A stretch of 32,823 nucleotides of DNA from Betaproteobacteria bacterium (GTDB lineage: Bacteria; Pseudomonadota; Gammaproteobacteria; Burkholderiales; SG8-39): contig JAAOZY010000130.1 in NCBI GenBank assembly GCA_012274205.1, positions 1 to 32,823 on the forward strand, written 5' to 3'. A program made the position numbers and the translations under genes. Positions 1-7,041 of the stretch are shown here, one piece after another. The stretch's first letter is position 1, and the number at the start of each line of letters is the position of its first letter. The notes under the pieces were generated by a model. It was given only the letters and a program-made list of their open reading frames with translations. It ran no database searches and was not told the DNA's origin.

Positions 1-294
1 GAGCGAGCCCACGCTGCCGAGCAGGATGGTGTAGCCGTCCGGCGCCGCGTGCGCGACCGCGTCGGTCGCGATGTTGCCGCCCGCGCCCGCCTTGTTCTCC
101 ACCACCACCTGCTGCCCCAGCCTTTCGCTGAGGCTCTTGGCGAGAATGCGCGCCACCGCATCGGTGCCCCCGCCCGGCGCAAATCCCACCACCATGGTAA
201 TGGTCCGGTTCGGGTAGGCGCTTTGCGCCTGCACGCTGCCGGCGGCACCCAAGGCCGCACACCAGGCGATCGCCGCGATTAATAGGGTTTTCAT
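1..294 (-). CDS. Bug-family (TctC-like) tripartite tricarboxylate transporter receptor, N-terminal part
   Basis: The first 98 codons are present and the gene runs off the left edge of the window. Translation from the ATG at 294 gives a typical Sec signal peptide (M-K-T-L-L, then an Ala/Leu-rich core ending near VQAQ), followed by Bug-family hallmarks: PNRTITMVVGFAPGGGTD near residues 29-46, then VVVENKAGAGGNIATD, then APDGYTILLG. Proteins of this family are periplasmic carboxylate-binding receptors, and betaproteobacteria carry large numbers of them, often as orphans. No partner permease is visible, but the gene's downstream side lies outside the window. The ligand cannot be predicted. Family assignment is secure. 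Confidence 0.93.
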   Translation of the reverse strand, partial: MKTLLIAAIAWCAALGAAGSVQAQSAYPNRTITMVVGFAPGGGTDAVARILAKSLSERLGQQVVVENKAGAGGNIATDAVAHAAPDGYTILLGSVGSL

Positions 295-437
295 GCTGTC
301 TCCGCATTTCGGGCATTCCACGGAACGCGAGAAATTCGACGTCCCGGGGCAGCGCCGCACTCGCAATTGCGCAATCTACCTGATGCGACCAATACGGGCA
401 ATGCCGCGCCGGCTGCCGCCTCGAGTGCGCGCCGGGC

Positions 438-466
438 TTGACTATCGCCGCGGCGGCGTCTATGAA
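438..466 (+). promoter_or_regulatory. Predicted sigma70 promoter of the candidate small RNA
   Basis: TTGACT (438-443) and TATGAA (461-466) are separated by exactly 17 bp, one of the best -35/-10 pairs I noticed in this GC-rich window. Transcription would start near 472-474. No open frame with a plausible ribosome binding site follows, but a chain of hairpins and an intrinsic terminator does, so the promoter probably drives an RNA. It points away from the Bug gene at 294. Confidence 0.6.
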
Positions 467-471
467 TAAAG

Positions 472-617
472 TGTGGCCACAGAAGGAGACGAATCGACTG
501 GATAGTCATTCTTGATTCCACCACAACGGGGCGTAAGCCCTTACCCCGCCGTAACTACGGCAGCGGCACTTCCAAAATGGGTGCCCACAAGCCCCGCGAG
601 AAGCGGGGCTTTCTTTT
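472..617 (+). ncRNA. Candidate structured small RNA (about 145 nt)
   Basis: The segment lies between a 17-bp-spaced promoter and an intrinsic terminator and folds on paper into consecutive hairpins. The 5' domain has GACT (496-499) pairing AGTC (504-507), enclosed by GAATC (491-495) with GATTC (514-518), and possibly GTGTGG (471-476) with CCA-CAC (518-524). Next come GTAA/TTAC extended by GGG/CCC (529-547), GCCGT/ACGGC (548-561), GGCAC/GTGCC with an inner CC/GG (565-585), and the terminator stem (590-610). I do not recognise it as 6S RNA, SRP RNA, RNase P RNA or tmRNA. The 512-817 open frame across it is proline- and arginine-rich and encodes the repeat, so a protein is unlikely. Transcription is inferred, not shown. 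Confidence 0.5.
590..617 (+). terminator. Intrinsic terminator of the candidate small RNA
   Basis: A perfect 8-bp stem, AGCCCCGC (590-597) with GCGGGGCT (603-610), has a 5-nt loop GAGAA and is followed by TTCTTTT (611-617). It works in the plus direction only: read on the minus strand, the stem has A-rich sequence before it and no T tract after it, so it is not the terminator of prfC. Confidence 0.75.
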
Positions 618-742
618 GGGTCCCCGCGAGAAGCGGGGCTTTCTTTCTAGGTCCACGCGAGAAACGGGGTTTTCTCTTTAGGTCCGCGCGCATGCGGGGC
701 TTGCGCTTGGGTCCCGGCGCGTGCTGGGCCCTCTCCTCCCGG
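592..742 (+). repeat. Tandem array of about five decaying terminator-hairpin copies
   Basis: Units begin near 592, 622, 653, 684 and 713, giving a period of 29-31 bp. Copies 1 and 2 share an identical core (CCCCGC, loop GAGAA, GCGGGG) followed by T-rich sequence. Copy 3 has several changes that weaken its stem (ACGGGG on the right side). Copies 4 (CCGC/GCGG) and 5 (CCCGGC/GCTGGG) have diverged in sequence but can still fold. The T-rich tail also decays from copy 1 to copy 5. The array stops about 8 bp before the prfC stop codon. It looks like tandem duplication of one terminator followed by decay toward prfC. There are no unique spacers, so it is not a CRISPR array. Confidence 0.85.
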
Positions 743-749
743 CGCCGGC

Positions 750-2402
750 TCAGGCGGGCGCAACGGCGTGTTCGCGCGTCTCGTGGAACACGAGCTTGGG
801 CCAGCGTTCCTGCGTAAGCTGGAGATTGACGCGGTTGGGGGCGAGGTAGGCGAGATTGCCGGCGGCATCGCGCGCGACATTGTGCCCGAGCGTTTTCTCG
901 AAATCGGCGAGCATGCGCCGGTCCTCGCCGGTGACCCAGCGCGCGCAGGTGATCGCGGTGCCCTCGAATACCGCGTCTACGCCGTATTCGCTCTGCAGCC
1001 GGCTCGCCACCACTTCGAACTGCAGCACGCCCACCGCGCCCAGGATCAGGTCCCCGCCCAGCGCGGGCTTATACACCTGCACCGCGCCTTCCTCGCCGAG
1101 CTGTTGCAGGCCCTTGTGCAGCTGCTTTACCTTGATCGGATTGCGGATGCGCACCGAGCGGAAAAAATCCGGGGCGAAATACGGAATGCCGGTGAACGAC
1201 AGCGCCTCACCCTCGGAAAAACTGTCGCCGATCTGCATTTGACCGTGGTTGGGCAGTCCGATGATGTCGCCGGCATAGGCCTCCTCGACCTGTTCGCGAT
1301 TCGAGGCCATGAACGTGACCACGTTGTTCACCTTGATGTCGCGCCCGATGCGCAAGTGCCTGATCTTCATGCCGCGCTCGAAGCGCCCCGAGCACACGCG
1401 CAGAAACGCAATGCGGTCGCGGTGCGCCGGATCCATATTGGCCTGAATCTTGAACACGAAGCCGGAAAAACGCGGTTCGTCCGGAGCGACCACACGCGTC
1501 GTGGCATCGCGTCCGCGCGGCCCCGGCGCCCAGTCGATCAGCGCGCTGAGGATCTCGCGTACGCCGAAATTGTTCACGGCGGAACCGAAAAACACCGGCG
1601 TCTGCCTGCCATCGAGGAATGCGACCGGATCGAACGGATGCAGCGCGCTGCGCACCAGCGCGACTTCGCTCTTGAGCTGTTCGATCTCGCGCGGAAACAT
1701 TTCTGCCAGGCGCGGGTTGTCGATGCCGGCGACGGTCTCGAATTCCTGGTCGGCGCGCTCCTCGCCGGCGGTGAACAGCAGGATCTCATCGCGCAGCAGG
1801 TGGTAGACCCCGCGAAAGGACTTGCCCATGCCGATCGGCCATGTCACCGGGGCGCACTGGATCTTCAGCACCGCCTCCACCTCTTCCACCAGCGCCACCG
1901 GATCCCGGGTTTCGCGATCCATCTTGTTCATGAAGGTCAGGATGGGGGTGCTGCGCATGCGGCACACGTTGAGCAGCTTGATCGTCTGTTCTTCCACGCC
2001 TTTGGCCGCGTCGATCACCATCAGCGCGGAATCGACCGCCGTGAGCACGCGGTAAGTGTCCTCGGAGAAATCCTGGTGTCCCGGGGTATCGAGCAGGTTG
2101 ACCACGCAGTCGCGGTATTCGAACTGCATCACCGAGCTCGCCACCGAAATCCCGCGCTGCTTCTCGATTTCCATCCAGTCCGAGGTTGCGTGCCGGCGGC
2201 TCTTGCGCGCCTTCACCGTGCCCGCAAGGTGGATGGCGCCGGAAAATAGCAGCAACTTTTCGGTCAGGGTGGTCTTGCCCGCGTCGGGGTGCGCGATGAT
2301 GCCGAAGGTGCGGCGGCGCGCCATTTCGCGTGCGATCCGCTCCGCCGGCGCGCGACCGGCGTCGGCGCCCTGGGGCGATGCATGCTCGGTCACGGCGGCC
2401 AT
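750..2402 (-). CDS. prfC: Peptide chain release factor 3
   Basis: RF3 is a cytoplasmic translational GTPase that uses GTP to eject RF1 or RF2 from the ribosome after peptide release. The 550-residue product has the P-loop AHPDAGKT (residues 37-44), the G2 region QRGISVASSVMQF, the G3 motif DTPGHQDFSEDTYR and the G4 motif FMNKMDRE. The C-terminal half holds RF3-typical blocks such as FKIQANMDPAHRDR, HGQMQIGD, FTGIPYFAPD and GAVGVLQFEVV. E. coli RF3 has 529 residues and ends at TREH; here a short AVAPA tail is added. I chose the ATG at 2402, although its ribosome binding site is poor; the ATG at 2324, just before RRRTFGI, is an alternative. The gene is monocistronic and divergent from the TAXI gene. 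Confidence 0.97.
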   Translation of the reverse strand: MAAVTEHASPQGADAGRAPAERIAREMARRRTFGIIAHPDAGKTTLTEKLLLFSGAIHLAGTVKARKSRRHATSDWMEIEKQRGISVASSVMQFEYRDCVVNLLDTPGHQDFSEDTYRVLTAVDSALMVIDAAKGVEEQTIKLLNVCRMRSTPILTFMNKMDRETRDPVALVEEVEAVLKIQCAPVTWPIGMGKSFRGVYHLLRDEILLFTAGEERADQEFETVAGIDNPRLAEMFPREIEQLKSEVALVRSALHPFDPVAFLDGRQTPVFFGSAVNNFGVREILSALIDWAPGPRGRDATTRVVAPDEPRFSGFVFKIQANMDPAHRDRIAFLRVCSGRFERGMKIRHLRIGRDIKVNNVVTFMASNREQVEEAYAGDIIGLPNHGQMQIGDSFSEGEALSFTGIPYFAPDFFRSVRIRNPIKVKQLHKGLQQLGEEGAVQVYKPALGGDLILGAVGVLQFEVVASRLQSEYGVDAVFEGTAITCARWVTGEDRRMLADFEKTLGHNVARDAAGNLAYLAPNRVNLQLTQERWPKLVFHETREHAVAPA

Positions 2403-2547
2403 GGACACAGATGTGCGAAAAGGGCGGCAGTCTACCGGCTCCGCGCGCAGAAGTCCATCGCCATCATCGCGCGCGACGCGGCCTCGACGCTGTCCCGTTG
2501 CCGCCTTTGGCCCGCGCGCCGGCGCCAGATCCGGACGGATTTCCGCT

Positions 2548-3906
2548 ATGCTTCCGCGCATGCCACGCCTGCTGCGCAACACACTGCTCTCGCTGCGCGA
2601 TCTGGTCGCGACGGCCGGGCCGTTCGTGTTGATCGCCCTGCTGTTGCTTGCCGCTGCCTATTACCTGCTCGATCCGGCTCCGCCCAAGCGCGTAGTGCTC
2701 GCAACCGGGCCTGAGCAAAGCGATTACGCCGAGTTCGGCAAGCGCTACGCGGACGAACTCAGGAGCTACGGCATCGAGGTCGTGCTCCGGCCCACGCAGG
2801 GTTCCGCGGAGAACAGGCGCCTGCTGCGCGATGCCACACAGGAGGTGGAGCTGGGTTTCGTGCGCGGCGGTTCCAGCGATGCCACGCGCGCCGCGGACGA
2901 AGACACGCGCGGCGTGCAGCTCGTGTCCCTGGGCAGCCTCTACCTCGAACCCGTGTGGCTGTTCTACCGCAGCGAAGCGGCGCAGAAGCTGAATCGCCAG
3001 GCGACGCTGACGCAGCTGGAGGACCTGCGCGGCTGGCGCGTCGACGTGGGCGCGCGCGGCAGCGGCGTGACCGGCCTGTTCGGCAAGCTGCTGCACGCCA
3101 ACGGCATCGAGCGCAGCAGCTTCACCGAGAGCCGCATGGAGCAGACGCCCGCGGTAGTGGCCCTGCTCGCCGGCGAGCTCGACGCGATGGTGCTCGCCGC
3201 GGCGCCCGAATCGCTGATGGTGCAGATGCTGCTGCAGACGCCCGGCGTGAAACCATTCGAGTTCGCGCAGGCGGAGGCGTATGCGCGCCGCCTTCCCTAC
3301 CTGCGCGCGGTGACGCTGCCACGCGGCGTGGTAAGCCTCGCGCGCGACCTGCCGGCGCACGACCTGCCGCTCATCGCCACGACCACCGCGCTGGTGGCGC
3401 GCGCGGACACCCATCCAGCGCTGCTGCAGCTGTTCGTGCAGGCGGCGCACAAGATCCACAGCGGCACCGGCTGGCTCGTGCACGCCGGTGAATTCCCCTC
3501 GCCGCAGAATACCGAGCTGCCGCTGGCCAGGGAAGCCGAGCGCTACTACCGCAACGGCGCGCCGCTGCTGCAGCGCTACCTGCCCTTCTGGCTGGCCAAC
3601 CTGATCGAGCGCATGTGGGTGGTGCTGGTGTCCATTATTGCGGTGCTGATCCCGCTCGCGCGCGTGGTGCCGCCGCTGTACGAATTCCGCATCCGCTCGC
3701 GCATCTTCCGCTGGTACCGCCAGCTGCGCGAGATCGAGGATGCGCTGCGCGAGAGTTCGGCGTCCAAAGCGGCGCTGCGCGACGCGCTCGACAAGCTCGA
3801 GGCCAAGGCGCAGAACGTGACGGTGCCCCTGTCCTACGCCGACCAGCTGTACTCCCTGCGCAGCCACATCCAGCTGGTGCGCGAGCGCCTGTCGTCCCCG
3901 GACTAA
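2548..3906 (+). CDS. Membrane-anchored TAXI-family solute-binding protein with a C-terminal coiled coil
   Basis: This 452-residue protein has the TAXI/NMT1-like binding fold: VVLATGPEQSDYAEFGKRYA near residue 49, then the block with the GARGSGV loop and a LLAGELDAMVLA segment. Unlike secreted TAXI receptors it has an N-terminal membrane segment (about residues 22-41) with no cleavage site. A second membrane segment (about 356-376) is followed by a basic stretch and a heptad-like helical tail (about 392-440). The expected topology is an anchored periplasmic sensor domain with both ends in the cytoplasm. No TRAP permease is adjacent in the same direction; the dctQM operon is convergent, 4 bp away. 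Sensing, or serving a distant permease, are both possible. ATG 2560 is an alternative start. Confidence 0.85.
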   Translation: MLPRMPRLLRNTLLSLRDLVATAGPFVLIALLLLAAAYYLLDPAPPKRVVLATGPEQSDYAEFGKRYADELRSYGIEVVLRPTQGSAENRRLLRDATQEVELGFVRGGSSDATRAADEDTRGVQLVSLGSLYLEPVWLFYRSEAAQKLNRQATLTQLEDLRGWRVDVGARGSGVTGLFGKLLHANGIERSSFTESRMEQTPAVVALLAGELDAMVLAAAPESLMVQMLLQTPGVKPFEFAQAEAYARRLPYLRAVTLPRGVVSLARDLPAHDLPLIATTTALVARADTHPALLQLFVQAAHKIHSGTGWLVHAGEFPSPQNTELPLAREAERYYRNGAPLLQRYLPFWLANLIERMWVVLVSIIAVLIPLARVVPPLYEFRIRSRIFRWYRQLREIEDALRESSASKAALRDALDKLEAKAQNVTVPLSYADQLYSLRSHIQLVRERLSSPD

Positions 3907-3910
3907 CGCG

Positions 3911-5230
3911 TCAACCCATGCGCCCCGGCAGGTAGAGCGCGATCATGGGGAAGCTGATCAGGATCGCAAGCCGAATCAGGTCGGTGACCACGAACGGAAG
4001 CACACCGAGGAAGATGGTGGTGAAACTCACGTCCTTCACCACGCTCTTGATGACGAACACGTTCATGCCCACCGGCGGATGGATCAGCCCGAGTTCGACC
4101 GTCATGACGATGATGACGCCGAACCAGATGGGGTCGAAGCCAAGAGCCATGATCACCGGGAAAATGATCGGCACGGTCAGAATGATCATGGCCATCGCAT
4201 CCATCAGGCAGCCGAGCACCAGATACATCAGCATGATCAGCACCAGCACGCCGTAGCGCCCGAGCCCGAGACCGGTCAGAAACATGGTTACTTTCTGCGG
4301 CGTCTGCGTGACCGTGAGGAAATAGCCGAACAGGATCGCGCCGATCAGCACCGTGAACACCGCGGCGGAGGTGCGCGTGGCATCGAGCAGGGACTTGCGA
4401 ATCAGCGCGCGCGTCAAGCGCCGGCGCAGCACGCCGAGGACGAAGGCGCCCCCCGCACCCACGCCGCCCGCCTCGGTCGGGGTGAACAGGCCGCCGTACA
4501 GGCCGCCGATGACGAACGCGAACAACACCAGGGGCGCCCAGACGTCGCTCAGCCCCTTGAAACGCTGGGTCCAGGTGCTGGGCGTGCCGGCCGGAAGGAA
4601 CTTCGGCCGCACCAGGCCGATCAGCGCGACCGTGATCACGTACATCGACATAGCGAGCATGCCCGGCAGAATGCCGGCCGCAAACAGTTTCCCGATATCC
4701 TGCTGGGTGATGATGCCGTAGACGGCCAGCACGGTCGAAGGCGGCAGCATCGCGCCCAGCGTTCCGCCGGCCGCGATGACGCCCGTCGAAAACGTCTGCG
4801 GATAGCCATAGCGGCGCATTTCCGGATAGGCCACATTTGCGAACGTGGCCGCGGTCGCGACCGACGAGCCGCAGATCGCGGCAAAGCCGCCGCAGGCGAC
4901 AACGGTGGCGATGCCCAGGCCGCCCTTCAAATGCCCGACGAGCGTATTCGCTGCCCGGAACAGCTCGCGGCTGACGCCGGAATTCGACACGAACGCCCCC
5001 ATCAGTATGAACATCGGGATCACGCCGAAGGTGTAATCGGTCACCGTACGCATCGAGGTTTGCCCGACCAGCTTCAGCGCCGGGCCGGCACCGACCAGGT
5101 AGCTGTATCCGGTTACGCCGACCAGGCCCATCGCCATTCCCACCGGGACGCGCAACAGCATCAGCGCGAACAGGACGATGAAGCCGGTGATGGCGACTCC
5201 GTCCGTGCCCATCACGAAGGCCTCACTCAT
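3911..5230 (-). CDS. dctM: TRAP transporter large permease subunit (DctM family)
   Basis: The 439-residue integral membrane protein has about twelve hydrophobic segments and carries family blocks RVPVGMAMGLVG, YTFGVIPMFILMGAFVSNSGVSRELF, a GSSVATAATF segment, LGAMLPPSTVLAVYGIITQQDIGKLF and TPTEAGGVGAGGAFVLG. DctM forms the sodium-coupled translocation channel of a TRAP transporter. I chose the start at 5230 because it overlaps the dctQ stop codon by 8 bp, as expected of translationally coupled subunits; the frame stays open to 5257, but that start lies deep in dctQ. It is the last gene of dctP-dctQ-dctM. The stop is 4 bp from that of the convergent TAXI gene, with no room for a terminator. 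Confidence 0.95.
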   Translation of the reverse strand: MSEAFVMGTDGVAITGFIVLFALMLLRVPVGMAMGLVGVTGYSYLVGAGPALKLVGQTSMRTVTDYTFGVIPMFILMGAFVSNSGVSRELFRAANTLVGHLKGGLGIATVVACGGFAAICGSSVATAATFANVAYPEMRRYGYPQTFSTGVIAAGGTLGAMLPPSTVLAVYGIITQQDIGKLFAAGILPGMLAMSMYVITVALIGLVRPKFLPAGTPSTWTQRFKGLSDVWAPLVLFAFVIGGLYGGLFTPTEAGGVGAGGAFVLGVLRRRLTRALIRKSLLDATRTSAAVFTVLIGAILFGYFLTVTQTPQKVTMFLTGLGLGRYGVLVLIMLMYLVLGCLMDAMAMIILTVPIIFPVIMALGFDPIWFGVIIVMTVELGLIHPPVGMNVFVIKSVVKDVSFTTIFLGVLPFVVTDLIRLAILISFPMIALYLPGRMG

Positions 5231-5747
5231 CGGCTTCTGCCTGGTGCCTGGGCGCAACCAGGTCCGGATGAAATATCAGGCGATAAGTGCGTATCGCAAT
5301 CAGGACTACGGCGGACACGTCGCCGGCCCAGGCGACCGCGAAGAACGGCCAGGTCGGCAGGCCGAGATCGTAGGTCAGCACGTGGTCCGCGAACGTGCCG
5401 CGGACTTTGTCGAACAACATGACCGTCTGCACCGTCACCACGAACAGCAGCACCAGGGTTGCGAAAATGTCGATCAGGCGCTTGTACCTGGGGCCGACCG
5501 CCCCCCACACCAAATCGACCGTGATGTGCGTGCCGCGGTAACTCGTCGCCGCGATACCCCAGAATATGAGAATGCCGAGCAGCAGTCGTCCGAAATCATA
5601 GCCATCAGGAATGGACACGCTGAAAAAATAGCGCAGCAGGACCGAGATGAATATGTCGGCGGCGACGATTCCGACGAACACCGCCGCCAGCAGCTCGATC
5701 GAGTCGATCACCCGGTCCATGAAGTTGCGCTTCACGTGTCGCGGCAT
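5223..5747 (-). CDS. dctQ: TRAP transporter small permease subunit (DctQ family)
   Basis: The 174-residue protein has four hydrophobic segments. Family features include the DIFISVLLRYFF segment, then ILIFWGIAATSYRGTHITVDLVW, a pattern typical of DctQ, and a charged linker PRYKRLIDI. DctQ is the small membrane subunit needed for TRAP transport together with DctM. It lies between the receptor gene (103 bp upstream, separated by a strong hairpin) and dctM (8-bp overlap). No clear Shine-Dalgarno sequence precedes the ATG at 5747. ATG 5720 (MDRVIDSIELLAA) is an alternative and would remove nine basic residues. Confidence 0.93.
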   Translation of the reverse strand: MPRHVKRNFMDRVIDSIELLAAVFVGIVAADIFISVLLRYFFSVSIPDGYDFGRLLLGILIFWGIAATSYRGTHITVDLVWGAVGPRYKRLIDIFATLVLLFVVTVQTVMLFDKVRGTFADHVLTYDLGLPTWPFFAVAWAGDVSAVVLIAIRTYRLIFHPDLVAPRHQAEADE

Positions 5748-5793
5748 CGGTACTGACCGGCTGTCAGGTGAGGAGGGGTGGCTTCAAACACGA

Positions 5794-5829
5794 GCGGGCC
5801 CGGCCGACATCATGCTCGGCCGGGCCCGC
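5794..5829 (-). promoter_or_regulatory. Strong intercistronic hairpin between dctP and dctQ
   Basis: A perfect 14-bp, almost all G/C inverted repeat (5794-5807 with 5816-5829) has an 8-nt loop. It lies in the 102-bp gap after the dctP stop codon. Read on the minus strand, no T tract follows, so it is more likely a 3'-end stabiliser of dctP mRNA or a partial terminator than a full terminator. This would give more receptor than permease, a common need in TRAP operons. Confidence 0.7.
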
Positions 5830-5849
5830 CTGAAAGCGGAAAATGCGGC

Positions 5850-6872
5850 TCAGAAGCCCGCTTTATATTTGGTCAGGGTTTGCTTCAGGCCGTCGAGCAC
5901 GGACTTCGGATCGTAGCCTTCCTTGCGCACGTCGTTTGCCCACTGAGCCTCGACCGGGGCGACCGCCTTGTGCCAGGCCGCCAGCTGCTCCGGCGTCAGC
6001 TTGTAGACCTCGTGGCCCGGCTCGGCGGCGAGCTTGGCGCGGCCGGCGAATTCGAAGTCGGCCCAGGGCGCGCCCACCTTCTGCGCCCACTCGGTGTTGC
6101 AGTGGGCGTCGATGACCTTTTTCTGCGCCGCGGACATGGCGTCGTACTTCGCCTTGTTCATGACCCAGACGAAAGGCGTCGTGTACAGCGGCACATCCAT
6201 GTGGAACTTAACCACCTTGTCGATGCCGAACAGCACCAGCGAGCCCCAGGGGAAGGTAATCGCGTCGGCGACGCGGCGTTCGAGCACATCGCGCGCCTCG
6301 GGCGCCGATGACTGCACGTTGGTGCCGCCGAGCAAGGTCACCATCTGGCCGATGGTACTCGTTGCCGGCCGTATCTTCATGCCGCGTATCTCGTCGGGCG
6401 AGACGATTTTCTTATGCGAATGCAAGGCACCCGGATCGTGCACGAAGGCGAAGCAGAAATGCACGTCTTTCATTTCCTTGGCCGCGTACTGGCGGTACCA
6501 GGCGTCGATGGCAGCGCTGCCGCTCTTGCCGTTGGAGAACAGGAAAGGCAGCGAAGCGCCGGCGATCACCGGGAAACGTCCGGGCTGGTAGCCCGGGTTG
6601 ACGTAGGCAAAATCGGCGATCCCGTCGCGCGCCATGTCATAGTGATCGAATGCCTTGCCCAGCTGCTCGGAGGGAAACAGGGCATAGCCGAGGGATCCGC
6701 CCGATGCTTTCTTGATGTCCTCGGCCCACACCTGCAATGCGGGGTTGAGCGGATGCTGCGGCGGGAGCCAGGTCGCAAGCTTCAGGTCGATGTGCTTGTC
6801 CTGCGCGACTGCATTTCCCATGCACAAGCCCAATGCGAGCGTGCACAGCCCTAACCAGCGTGCGCCTTTCAT
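5850..6872 (-). CDS. dctP: TRAP transporter periplasmic solute-binding protein (DctP family)
   Basis: The 340-residue product starts with a signal peptide (MKGARWLGLCTLALGLCMGNAVAQ; cleavage is likely after AVAQ) and continues as a DctP-family receptor. It has LKLATWLPPQHPLNPALQVWA near residue 30, FPSEQLGKAFDHYDMARDGIADFAYVNPGY, and the conserved arginine in GMKIRPATSTIGQ that normally binds the substrate carboxylate. A GAG-GAG-rich ribosome binding site sits just before the ATG at 6872, which fixes the start. It is the first gene of the operon, with its own promoter at 6935-6963. The substrate is probably an organic acid and cannot be named. Confidence 0.95.
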   Translation of the reverse strand: MKGARWLGLCTLALGLCMGNAVAQDKHIDLKLATWLPPQHPLNPALQVWAEDIKKASGGSLGYALFPSEQLGKAFDHYDMARDGIADFAYVNPGYQPGRFPVIAGASLPFLFSNGKSGSAAIDAWYRQYAAKEMKDVHFCFAFVHDPGALHSHKKIVSPDEIRGMKIRPATSTIGQMVTLLGGTNVQSSAPEARDVLERRVADAITFPWGSLVLFGIDKVVKFHMDVPLYTTPFVWVMNKAKYDAMSAAQKKVIDAHCNTEWAQKVGAPWADFEFAGRAKLAAEPGHEVYKLTPEQLAAWHKAVAPVEAQWANDVRKEGYDPKSVLDGLKQTLTKYKAGF

Positions 6873-6934
6873 AGTCTCCTCCTCAGGATATTCGAATGGA
6901 CATGAAGCCTCGCCGGGCTTCGCCGTCCCGTCGG

Positions 6935-6963
6935 ATTGTATGTGAGCAAGGCATAGGATGCAA
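6935..6963 (-). promoter_or_regulatory. Predicted sigma70 promoter of the dctPQM operon
   Basis: On the minus strand TTGCAT (6963-6958) and TACAAT (6940-6935) are 17 bp apart, placing transcription start near 6928, about 55 nt before the dctP ATG. It is the only good -35/-10 pair I see in this gap on the minus strand. Confidence 0.55.
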
Positions 6964-7030
6964 TCTGGCGCAGCGCGGGGCCGCGCTGCGAACGCCGCAT
7001 CCATCCGCGATCTCCGTCGTGCCCTTACCT

Positions 7031-7036
7031 TATAAT
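7031..7036 (+). promoter_or_regulatory. Consensus -10 element directly before the FeoB-like gene
   Basis: A perfect TATAAT ends only 5 bp before the ATG at 7042. I see no convincing -35 at 16-18 bp (the spot holds GC-rich sequence). If used, transcription would begin within a few bases of that ATG, giving either a leaderless mRNA or translation from the later ATG at 7105. Confidence 0.4.
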
Positions 7037-7041
7037 GATTC

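Noticed and set aside
472..617. Assignment of the structured RNA to 6S, SRP, RNase P or tmRNA
   Set aside because: The size and hairpin layout do not fit 6S (one long bulged stem), SRP RNA conserved loop, RNase P core or the tmRNA tRNA-like ends.
592..742. CRISPR-like array
   Set aside because: Units are directly adjacent with no unique spacers of constant length, each unit is a terminator hairpin with a T tail, and no cas gene is present.
512..817. A plus-strand open frame over the hairpin array, encoding repeated SGAFF-like peptides
   Set aside because: The peptide repeats are simply the translation of the 30-bp terminator repeat, it has no ribosome binding site, and it runs into the 3' end of prfC on the opposite strand.
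768..2249. Long plus-strand open frame opposite prfC
   Set aside because: prfC is unmistakable on the minus strand and the antisense translation has no recognisable domain.
4079..5422. Long plus-strand open frame opposite dctM/dctQ
   Set aside because: It is a low-complexity Asp/His/Gln/Arg-rich shadow of the TRAP permease genes.
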